From contig NZ_QOWE01000019.1 of the NCBI RefSeq assembly GCF_003334855.1, positions 62,001 to 126,000 on the forward strand: a DNA stretch of 64,000 nucleotides. The letters are read 5' to 3'. The position numbers and the translations under genes were made by a program. The notes below the pieces were generated by a model, which worked only from the letters and a program-made list of their open reading frames with translations, was not told where the DNA came from and searched no databases. The DNA is from Larkinella punicea (GTDB lineage: Bacteria > Bacteroidota > Bacteroidia > Cytophagales > Spirosomataceae). Positions 49,580-57,260 of this stretch are shown one piece after another (the stretch's first letter is position 1; every line of letters begins with the position of its first letter).

Positions 49580-52297
49580 TTACAGCCTCCCATTCCCCAT
49601 CCGCAGGGATTCATTTACCTTCCCTCCGTTTAACCGCACCTGAAGCCCCGTTTCCAACGCCGACAGGACCTGTCGGTCGCCCGAGCGAATGACTTCGATC
49701 AACTGGCGCAACAGACTCCCCTGCTGATCGCTGGCTCCCGCCCCCAGCCATTCGGCCGGATGGGGCGTCGCCACCAGATAATCCCGGGGGTCGGGGCGGA
49801 TCGCCCCCAGTGGTCCGGAAATCATCACTTCGCCTGCGGGGGAAATAACTGCATCCCGCACCGACCGGATTCCCCGCTGGCGATCATATTCAAACATCGC
49901 ATTGCCGTGCAGGAGCTTTTCATCGAAGAAAACACTCTCCTTGTTCTCGAAATACCGCTGCACCGCGTTGCGAACCGGGCCCGTCAAATCAGTCCGGTTG
50001 CGCAACTCCGCCATTTCCTGCTGGCGGGTGATGATCCCCGCCTGTTTGGCCTGCTCGGCACTGGTCAACAAACCACTGTCGCCCGGCAGCCACTGAATCA
50101 CCCGGATCAGGGAATCCGCCAGTTGATCGACGACTTTACCGTCCCCGAAGAGCTGGGCAATTTTCTCCTTGATGCGACTCATCGACTCCTCAAATTTCTG
50201 CTGGGCCGACAGGGTCCTAAGGTTGGTGGAGACCAGCTCACCCATGTCTTTGATGCGCTTTTCTTCGCTGATGCCCACGCGTTTGAGAATCTGTTCGTAG
50301 TCCTGCCGAAATTTAGCGTTGGTCACCAGCGCGTCGCCGTAGGTAGCCATCCGCTGCCGATCCAATTGCGAGAGATTCCCCGTCAGTTGGTCGTTGATGT
50401 CGGCAATGGCTTTCTTTTGAAACAACACGTCCGCGAGATCGGCCCGGGTCATGCCGATGGCTTCCGCCAAGGCTTTCTGGCCCATGACGTTCTGGCGTAA
50501 AAAGCCGTCGAGGCCACCGACCTGCTGGTCGATCTCCGACGTGAGGCCCTTCATGTCGCCCTGCAGGGCGAAGGCCCGGGCGCGTTCCAGATTCAGGTTC
50601 TTCCGGGTCAGCAGCTCGGCGTGGAGTTCCTTCTCGATCGAGGTCTGCCAGTCCAGCAACGACTCACCCATTTTATCAACCTGCTCCAGATTCATCCCCA
50701 ACATTTTGGCCTGCGTGACGGCTTTGGCCAGTTCACCCGCCTGCCCTTTGAAATTGGCGCGGATTGTGCCGGTGGTTTTCAACGTGGCTTCCAGAATCGA
50801 CTGGTCGTTCAACAAGATGCCGTGCCGGAGTTGTTCGATTTTGGAAATCCCCAAAATCTCATCGCGCACGTTGCGATTCAAATCCCCCGACAGAATCGTG
50901 TTCACGGCCAACCCCTGAACGGCTTCTTGGGAGAGAGCCATCAGTTTGCCCGATTCCGCCAGCGTCTGGTTGAGCTGGGCATTCAAAACGACGGATGTCC
51001 CCAGTGAGTCATTGAAACGCAGTTGCGAGCCCACCAGATCATCGAGGTTCACGCCTACCCCCGCCAAGGCGGTATGCTGCCCTTGCAGGGCATCGTACAA
51101 CAGCCGTGCCTGCTGTTTGGAAACGGCAAACGAGCGGGCCAATTGCGTTACCCGCTCATCCGCTTTAGTCACGGAGTCCACTATCCATCCCCCGATCTCG
51201 AAGACGGCTTTCCAGCGGAGGAGCTTCCCCGCCAGCCCCTGTACCACGCCCGATAGGCCCGCTGAGGCCGCATTCATCGAAGGGCCGAACGAATTGCCCA
51301 ACCCCGAAAACCGGCCCGGCAAACGGCTGGCATCGGCCATCCGGGCGGCTAGCTGGTGAGCGTCGAAGAAGCCCCCCAGCCGGGTCCCGCCAACGCCTTC
51401 CATCAGGTGGACCATGGAGGCCACCCCGGCTTTCAGATCCCCGATCTGCCGGGCTTTCTGACCCCAGATCGTTTCGGTTTCGCGTAGTAGTTTCTGTTCC
51501 TGTTTCAGGGCGGCCTGACTGGCCATGGCTCCGTCCCGCTGGGCTTTCAGACTACTAGCAATGCCCTTGGCGTAGCGGGAACGGTCGTGGGTCAGCTTCT
51601 CCATCAGGGCGCAGTGCTGCTCTTCTTCGGCCTTGAGCTGGGCGGTCAGGGCCTGTTTCTGCTGGCGGTTGGTGGTGGCTCGCTGCTCGGCCCTGAGCTT
51701 TTCCCGACGGACCTCGTAGTCATCCAGCAACGCCATTTCAGCCCCGGTCAGGGCCACCCGACTTTTCCAGTGTTTGGGGTCCACCAGTTTGTCCTGATAC
51801 GCCTTGGATTTGGCCTGCACCGATTCGATGACGTCCACCAGAGCCCCTTCCGCCCGGATGCGCTGCCCACGCAGCTCCCCGAGCATTTTCTCGATGTCCC
51901 GGCGTTTGATGTCATTTCGCAGAAGCCCCTCGTCGAGCCGCTTTATTTTCTCGACCAACCCCAGATTATAGCGGTTGAGATCGTTCAGGGTGGTTTGTGT
52001 ATTCTTTTCGGCTTTCAGGAATTGGGCCGCACGGGCGAGGTGTTGGGTGTACTGCTGGGCCCCTTGGGATAAATTGTGTTGTTCCTGCCGGGCTTCCACC
52101 AGACCCTTCAGCAGTTCGTCGTAATAGTCCCGGACTTCCGTCCGGTTCAGGAATTGACCAAACTGGGAATCGTCAATTTTCCGCCCCGTGGCGGACTCCT
52201 TGTTTTCGCGGAGGTAGTATTGAGCCGCCTGACGGATCAGGGTTTTCTGGTGGGCGGAGAGGTTGGCAAACTGGGGAGCGTCGAGGTAGTCTGGCAT
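49580..52297 (-). CDS. Phage tail tape-measure-like / virion structural protein
   Basis: 905 residues, almost entirely helical. The N-terminal 350 residues are Gln/Glu/Lys-rich coiled coil. A central stretch has LIYRDL-like helices and two weakly hydrophobic segments around 355-395. Residues about 480-760 (MLGMNLEQVDKMGESLLDWQ, RKNLNLERARAFALQGDMKG, MTRADLADVLFQKKA) resemble structural proteins of large myophages and tape-measure proteins. No other phage structural gene is next to it. It could be a remnant of a prophage or part of a phage-derived particle encoded elsewhere. Confidence 0.7.
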   Translation of the reverse strand: MPDYLDAPQFANLSAHQKTLIRQAAQYYLRENKESATGRKIDDSQFGQFLNRTEVRDYYDELLKGLVEARQEQHNLSQGAQQYTQHLARAAQFLKAEKNTQTTLNDLNRYNLGLVEKIKRLDEGLLRNDIKRRDIEKMLGELRGQRIRAEGALVDVIESVQAKSKAYQDKLVDPKHWKSRVALTGAEMALLDDYEVRREKLRAEQRATTNRQQKQALTAQLKAEEEQHCALMEKLTHDRSRYAKGIASSLKAQRDGAMASQAALKQEQKLLRETETIWGQKARQIGDLKAGVASMVHLMEGVGGTRLGGFFDAHQLAARMADASRLPGRFSGLGNSFGPSMNAASAGLSGVVQGLAGKLLRWKAVFEIGGWIVDSVTKADERVTQLARSFAVSKQQARLLYDALQGQHTALAGVGVNLDDLVGSQLRFNDSLGTSVVLNAQLNQTLAESGKLMALSQEAVQGLAVNTILSGDLNRNVRDEILGISKIEQLRHGILLNDQSILEATLKTTGTIRANFKGQAGELAKAVTQAKMLGMNLEQVDKMGESLLDWQTSIEKELHAELLTRKNLNLERARAFALQGDMKGLTSEIDQQVGGLDGFLRQNVMGQKALAEAIGMTRADLADVLFQKKAIADINDQLTGNLSQLDRQRMATYGDALVTNAKFRQDYEQILKRVGISEEKRIKDMGELVSTNLRTLSAQQKFEESMSRIKEKIAQLFGDGKVVDQLADSLIRVIQWLPGDSGLLTSAEQAKQAGIITRQQEMAELRNRTDLTGPVRNAVQRYFENKESVFFDEKLLHGNAMFEYDRQRGIRSVRDAVISPAGEVMISGPLGAIRPDPRDYLVATPHPAEWLGAGASDQQGSLLRQLIEVIRSGDRQVLSALETGLQVRLNGGKVNESLRMGNGRL

Positions 52298-52604
52298 GCT
52301 TTGAGTCCTTTCGTATACATACAGTTGCGCCCGAAGCTAATTCCGTAAAGCTTGTCGAATCCAGTTAGTGTTTAATAGGAAGCTGGCGGTTCACCCTGAT
52401 CGTTTCCCAAATTCACCCCATTAATTATCTAACTCATTATCAGACTCGTACATATAAGAAAATTGTCTATACTCGTACATAGGGAGAGAGGGGGCCTTTA
52501 CCTTATGGGTTAGTCTGTGGGTGTATAGTGGAAAATAAAGGCTGGTCTGTTCGATTCATGTCTATAACGTTGCGTCCAGCCAGAGGCTGGACGACTGCCG
52601 GGAG
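52298..52604. other. Gene-free spacer left of the IS remnant
   Basis: No ORF is supported. A perfect hairpin CGTCCAGCC-AGA-GGCTGGACG lies at 52573-52593, just outside the IS inverted repeat. Promoter elements of the tape-measure-like gene presumably lie near 52300-52450 but no convincing box was found. Confidence 0.5.
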
Positions 52605-52630
52605 TGCTCGCCGAACTGTGTCAGCGGGAT

Positions 52631-54234
52631 TTAATCGAATCGGTGCGGTTTAATTCGTTCCTCAAATATGATACTGATTTGGCCCAGCACCTCCTTCTAG
52701 TTGTAAGTTGTTGTTTCCCACTTGATTTGTAGATTCTAAATCGTCAGATAGACTAATTTTTGAAGGGCAATTTCTGAAGAGAAAGCGCCTTTCGTCTTGG
52801 TCACCTTTCTGAGCTGGCGGTGATAGCCTTCTACCGTATTAGTCGTGTACATTACCTTGCGAATAGGGGCTTGGTAATCGAAAAACGGTGGTAATAATTC
52901 CCATTTATTAAGCCAACACTGAATCGCCTGCGGATAACGGCTATCCCAGGGCAAACGCATCTAATTTTTAAGGATTTTGAGCAAATACTCATTGTCCCAT
53001 CCGGCCTCCAGTCGTTTGCCTTTGATACTTCGCTTCCGGCTGGTTTCATTTTTAATTAAATTTAGGGCAATTCGACACAGAATCGAGAAGTTCTCGGCCG
53101 CATTTCCTTCTGGTTTTCGACTACGGTCTTCGCCGAAAGAGACATCAAGGACCCAATGCAATTCATTCTCGATGCCCCAATGGGAACGCACCGCCTGGCC
53201 TATTTTTTGGGCATCGGCTCCCAAACTGGTAATAAAATACCGTTTTTCGGTGTGTTCCGTTTGCGTAACTTTGAGATACCGCACGGCTTCGACGCAAACG
53301 ACAGCTTGTAAGCCAACCCATCGTTGCGGATGCTGAAGGTGGGCCAAATCGGTGTACACCGAGCACGTCCGGGTTTCAACCCGACCGTGTCCGCTGTCTA
53401 CCTCTTTCCAAATCGATACGGGTGGGCAAAAGCGCAACGTGTCGGCCAAGCCCTCTTGCAACTGTCCCTGATTGCCTTTGACAGCAATCACATAATCAGC
53501 GCCACCCGCCACAATTTGTTGAACAATAGCGGTTTGACAGCCGATGGCATCAATGGTAACAAGGCAGTCCGTGAGCTCTAATACACCCAGTAATTTAGGG
53601 ATAGCTGTAATTTCATTCGATTTTTCAGCCGTTTTGACCTGTCCCAAGACGACCTTGTTGGCAGTGGCCCAGGCACTGACCAGATGAATGGCGGATTTAG
53701 GGACTCTGACAGGTAGCCCACCCTGTTCACTTGTTGGCAAGCTACCCAATCTTGGTTTCTTACCAACCCTCAAACCTAAAGGGCGGCCCCGCTTATCAGT
53801 GATAGCGGTCAACTCGCTGTCCGATAAGCTATAACCGTACATTTCGGATAGGTGGTGGCTGATGTCAGCGTAGGCAATAGCTACGCTGTAGAGAGACAGT
53901 ACTTTTTGCTCCAGTTGGGCTGTGAGTACGACTTGCCGCTTAGGTACAATCTGAGGCTGATAGCTGCCTATGCGGTCTCGGGGTGTTTGTAAATCGATCA
54001 GTCCTGCACTACTTTTAACCTGCTTAGTGGTCTTTCCATTTCGGCGGTTTTGTTCCGTTGCCGAGTTTCCAACAAGTGATTAGTCATTTCACCTTCTAGG
54101 GCCGATTTCAGGAAGTGATTAAGCAAAGGAGCGAAAAGGCCGTCTTCCCCAGTCAGGGGTTTTCCTTCATAAAGGCCTTTAATAGCGGCCTGTTTGAAAG
54201 ACTCAAAATCGAAGTCGTTGTTGGAGTTGGTCAT
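52631..54234 (-). pseudogene. IS256-family transposase, frameshifted and interrupted
   Basis: The start is intact (MTNSNNDFDFESFKQAAIKG, then LFAPLLNHFLKSALEGEM). Near 54045-54055 the frame shifts at an AAAA run; the other frame continues GKTTKQVKSS, LQTPRDRIGSYQPQIVPKRQ and the YGYSLSDSELTAITDK helix. The central catalytic part is gone, replaced by ISAs1 sequence. The C-terminal part returns at 52960 with WDSRYPQAIQCWLNKWELL and YTTNTVEGYHRQLRKVTKTKG, broken by TAG stops at 52736 and near 52695, then GQISIIFEERIKP to 52631. IS256 enzymes are DDE transposases. Confidence 0.85.
52961..53842 (-). pseudogene. ISAs1-family transposase lacking its N-terminus, fused to an IS256 segment
   Basis: 293 codons open. 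The first 17 residues (MYGYSLSDSELTAITDK) belong to the IS256 transposase. From about 53770 on the sequence is ISAs1-like: AIHLVSAWATANKVVLGQ, KSNEITAIPKLLGVLEL, VTIDAIGCQTAIVQQI, DYVIAVKGNQ, RSHWGIENELHWVLDVSFGED and GWDNEYLLKILKN. About 80-100 N-terminal residues of a full ISAs1 transposase are missing. Its 3' end is intact: CAGGGCAAACGCATCT at 52947-52962 looks like the ISAs1 terminal repeat. The deletion left an accidental in-frame fusion. Confidence 0.85.
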
Positions 54235-54265
54235 GATAGTGAAAATAAGGTTTTTTTCTTTCTAT

Positions 54266-54535
54266 TCACCCTTGACACAGTTTAGCGAGCAGTCTCAATT
54301 CGAATGAATCTTCTTCTTCCTCTTCGGGAAAAGCGTTGTCGACATTCAGGCATTTTTCCAGTACCAATTCGAGAATACTTTCCATCTCATTGATGGATAG
54401 ATCTTCTTCCAAAGTAAAAGGATTGCTATCGCGGTTTTCTAAAACATCAGGAGCATTGATACTTTGGTTAATGACGACGAGCAGCATCAGCCAAAGCAAT
54501 GTTTTTTGCAACCAATATGTCCGAAAGATTTTCAT
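54266..54535 (-). CDS. Small exported protein, C-terminus supplied by the IS end
   Basis: 89 residues. A hydrophobic signal-like N-terminus (WLQKTLLWLMLLVVINQSINA) is followed by an acidic part (DLSINEMESILELVLEKCL, FPEEEEEDSFEL). The last codons, KLCQG and the stop, lie inside the IS256 inverted repeat, so the gene is probably truncated or its end replaced. Not recognised; a small periplasmic protein that may belong to the neighbouring metal-response region. Confidence 0.6.
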   Translation of the reverse strand: MKIFRTYWLQKTLLWLMLLVVINQSINAPDVLENRDSNPFTLEEDLSINEMESILELVLEKCLNVDNAFPEEEEEDSFELRLLAKLCQG

Positions 54536-54789
54536 TGTTCTATAACAAAGATACGCAAAAAACGGACCATAGCGCTGTGAATGATGAAAACCAATATTTA
54601 AAAATAGGGGTTTTCAAGAATTAACATGCTCACAATTAAATAATTAGACAATTACGGGGAATTATTGTACATACAGCGATTCTATAGTGGTTCGCTTGAT
54701 GGAAATATCCTTTTTAATGAAATAATGCTGAAAAGTTCAGGCTTCGGTTTAAGAACTGACCTAAACAGATCGATTGAAACAAATCCCGC

Positions 54790-54820
54790 TTGCCCCCAAA
54801 CCATTCTTTCCATACCTTTA
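54790..54820 (+). promoter_or_regulatory. Probable promoter of the metal-efflux operon
   Basis: TTG at 54790-54792 and TACCTTTA at 54813-54820 with a 20-bp spacer fit the Bacteroidota consensus with one mismatch in the -7 box. It lies just before the first His-rich gene, whose ATG is at 54828. The short gap means either a very short leader or translation from a later start. Confidence 0.5.
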
Positions 54821-54827
54821 CCCGTGA

Positions 54828-55232
54828 ATGATCTGGCGGACCTGCATAACGTCTTTAATGCTACTGACTTACACCCTGGTGTTGGTTCACGACTGGTTGC
54901 CGCATCATCACACCCATGAGCATGATCATGAGGGAATAGGCCACCACCATCACGAAGATCAGGCCACTAAGTCCGATGACTTGGACTGGACCTCGCACAC
55001 GCATGGAGCTGTTCAAACCGGGTTCGTATATGTAGCTGCTGCAAAGGCCGATCACGTTCAGGTAACGACTTCGGAAATTAGTGAGAATTGCCTCTTTACT
55101 TTTCATGCTTTATCCATTCACTGGGTAACCCATACCGCCTGGCTCACTTATGCCTGTGCCAAGGCACCACCACCGGCCTTTAGTTCGCTGCTGCTTCGTG
55201 CTCCCCCTTTTGCATTTTCTCCTTCCTGCTGA
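54828..55232 (+). CDS. Histidine-rich exported or membrane protein
   Basis: 134 residues. A hydrophobic N-terminus (SLMLLTYTLVLVHDWLPHH) is followed by a metal-binding His/Glu/Asp stretch HHHTHEHDHEGIGHHHHEDQ. The remainder is of mixed character with a second hydrophobic patch around 95-110. It precedes a second His-rich protein and a CusB-like adaptor, so it likely binds or senses a heavy metal ion such as Cu, Zn, Co or Ni in the periplasm. Family not recognised; the start could be a few codons later. Confidence 0.65.
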   Translation: MIWRTCITSLMLLTYTLVLVHDWLPHHHTHEHDHEGIGHHHHEDQATKSDDLDWTSHTHGAVQTGFVYVAAAKADHVQVTTSEISENCLFTFHALSIHWVTHTAWLTYACAKAPPPAFSSLLLRAPPFAFSPSC

Positions 55233-55457
55233 CCTTTTGCCTGGAGTCAGTTTCCTTTTGGCTATCTGCTAGCCCGCTTTCTATTCTCTCTTTTTCACAT
55301 TACTGAATCCTTTCGTACAGGATAACCCGGATTGTCCATGCTGGTCATATAGACCACGAGGCTAATGCTGCGTTTTCCAGTCCTATCTATGTCGCCTGAC
55401 AGACTATTCTGCCAGTTGTCGGATGTATTCAGTCTCTACAACTCCAATTTATCACCC

Positions 55458-55709
55458 ATGAAAAACATACTTTTTGCTTTGGCCGTCGTTTCCATTCTCT
55501 TCACCGGATGCTCAGGCAATAATTCAGAAGAACACACCCATGATGGGAAGGCTCACGATCATGAGGCCGGTACGCACAAACACGAAGATGGAACCGAACA
55601 TGCCGATCATGCGAAATCGGACAGCACGCAGCACCAGGAAGAATTTACCGTAGGCAGCGATAGCACTTCGAAAGCCGAAAAGCCGCATGCCCATCCCCAC
55701 AAGCACTGA
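55458..55709 (+). CDS. Histidine-rich lipoprotein
   Basis: 83 residues from MKNILFALAVVSILFTGCSG (ATG at 55458; the longer frame lacks a signal). The lipobox LFTGC predicts lipidation at Cys18. The mature part is a His/Asp/Glu-rich chain (EEHTHDGKAHDHEAGTHKHE, KPHAHPHKH) suited to binding Zn2+, Ni2+, Co2+ or Cu2+ in the envelope. It ends 10 bp before the adaptor gene, whose own mature N-terminus is also His-rich. A metal buffer or chaperone feeding the efflux pump is the likely role. Confidence 0.8.
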   Translation: MKNILFALAVVSILFTGCSGNNSEEHTHDGKAHDHEAGTHKHEDGTEHADHAKSDSTQHQEEFTVGSDSTSKAEKPHAHPHKH

Positions 55710-55719
55710 TCCATTTCTG

Positions 55720-57249
55720 ATGACGTCTAAAATTATTTTTTCCATCACATTAGCCGTGCTTTTTCTCTCGGGCTGTAACCGTCAATCGGACAGCCATGAA
55801 CATGGAGCCGAAGAACATGGTCATTCGCATGATGAATCGGGATTGCAGCCACTGGCCTATACCCTCTACAGCGATCATTTCGAACTCTTTGTCGAGTTCA
55901 AACCGCTGATTGTGGGACAGCAGTCAAAGTTTGCGGCTCACTTCACGGTTCTGGGTGAAAAATTCACGGCACTTGCCGCAGGAACAGTGACGGTGAGTTT
56001 ACTGGTGGAAGAAAAAGGCATCCGCCAACAGGCGGATGCCCCTACGGTTCCGGGCATTTACCGGTTAGCGCTCACTCCCGGAATGGCTGGGATTGGCAAA
56101 CTGGTTTTCGATATCAAAACAAAGAATGCGACCGATCAACTCATCATCGATAGCGTCCGGGTTTTTGCCGATGAACAAACCGCTCTGGCCCAGCAACCGA
56201 AGGAAGCCTCTGCCGGTATTGATATCACCTATTTGAAAGAACAAGCCTGGAAAGTGGAGTTTGCCACGGAGCCTCTTCAGCCCAGGCCCTTTGGCGAAAT
56301 CATCCAAACCACGGGAAAAATTCAGCCCGCACCCGGTGATGAAGTGGTCGTAGCAGCCACGCTCGATGGAATTGTTCAGCTTAAAAATAGACCGTTACTG
56401 GTTGGAGGGGCCATCCGGTCCGGGGAACCACTCGTGACCCTCACCAGCGGTTCGCTGGCCGAAGGCAACCTAGATGCCCGATTGGTTCAGGCCCGCACCA
56501 ACTTTGAACGCGCCCGGACCGACTTTGAACGGGCGCAACAGTTGATCACGAACCAGTTAATCACCAGCCGCGATTTTGAAGTCCGCAAGGCCGAACTCGA
56601 AAATGCGCGAACAGCCCTGGAGGCCCTGTCAGCCAATTACCGGGCGGGTGGAAAAAGCCTGACGGCTCCCATCAGTGGCTATATCAAAAATGTGCTGGTG
56701 GAACCGGGGCAATACGTCTCCGTCGGCCAACCGCTTTTGACCCTGACGCGCAACCGGCGATTGGTGATCCGGGCGGATGTCTCGCAGCAGGATGTGCGCT
56801 TGCTGAGCCAAATTCAATCGGCTTCCATCCGCACCCCATCCGATAACCAACGCTATTCGCTGGAGCAGTTACAGGGCCGGATACTTTCCTATGGTCGAAG
56901 CGCGGAGGGCCAATCGGGCTTTGTGCCATTGCTGATGGAAGTGACCAATGTCGGCGGACTGGTGCCCGGCACCTTTGTCGATGTCTGGCTGAAAACCCGC
57001 CCACAACAGTCGGTCCTGGCCGTTCCGGAATCGGCACTGATCGAAGAGCAGGGCATTTATTACGTCTACGTCCAAACCGGCGGAGAGTCCTTCCAAAAAC
57101 GGGAAGTCCGGCTCGGAGTTCGTGATGGATTGTTGGTGCAACTCCTGTCGGGCGTCCAGCCCGGCGAACGGGTGGTGACCAAAGGCGGCTACCAGATTCG
57201 GTTATCATCCCTATCGGGCACCTTGCCCGCGCACGGCCACGAACATTAA
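55720..57249 (+). CDS. RND efflux periplasmic adaptor lipoprotein (CusB/CzcB-like)
   Basis: 509 residues from MTSKIIFSITLAVLFLSGCN (ATG at 55720), with a lipobox. A His-rich segment (HEHGAEEHGHSHDE) follows, then an extra N-terminal beta domain of about 130 residues as in metal-type adaptors. The membrane-fusion core has the lipoyl halves around GDEVVVAATLDGIV and LTAPISGYIKNVLVEPGQYV, a coiled-coil hairpin at about 245-310 (RARTDFERAQQLITNQLITS) and the beta-barrel region VPLLMEVTNVGGLVPGTFVDV. It links the inner-membrane pump to the outer-membrane channel and may hand over metal. Part of the operon with the next two genes. Confidence 0.9.
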   Translation: MTSKIIFSITLAVLFLSGCNRQSDSHEHGAEEHGHSHDESGLQPLAYTLYSDHFELFVEFKPLIVGQQSKFAAHFTVLGEKFTALAAGTVTVSLLVEEKGIRQQADAPTVPGIYRLALTPGMAGIGKLVFDIKTKNATDQLIIDSVRVFADEQTALAQQPKEASAGIDITYLKEQAWKVEFATEPLQPRPFGEIIQTTGKIQPAPGDEVVVAATLDGIVQLKNRPLLVGGAIRSGEPLVTLTSGSLAEGNLDARLVQARTNFERARTDFERAQQLITNQLITSRDFEVRKAELENARTALEALSANYRAGGKSLTAPISGYIKNVLVEPGQYVSVGQPLLTLTRNRRLVIRADVSQQDVRLLSQIQSASIRTPSDNQRYSLEQLQGRILSYGRSAEGQSGFVPLLMEVTNVGGLVPGTFVDVWLKTRPQQSVLAVPESALIEEQGIYYVYVQTGGESFQKREVRLGVRDGLLVQLLSGVQPGERVVTKGGYQIRLSSLSGTLPAHGHEH

Positions 57250-57260
57250 TTCCCCTTCAC

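Larger units (their letters stand above)
52605..54291 (-). mobile_element. Decayed IS256-family element with an ISAs1-type fragment inside
   Basis: Terminal inverted repeats of 19 bp with two mismatches: TGCTCGCCGAACTGTGTCA at 52605-52623, and its partner at 54273-54291. Between them lie the N- and C-terminal parts of an IS256 transposase, separated by part of an ISAs1-family transposase. No target duplication is visible at the borders, so rearrangement after insertion is likely. The element is not expected to move on its own. Confidence 0.8.

Noticed and set aside
54665-54919. 84-codon plus-strand frame before the His-rich gene
   Set aside because: It overlaps the likely promoter and the first His-rich gene in another frame and has no signal or domain.
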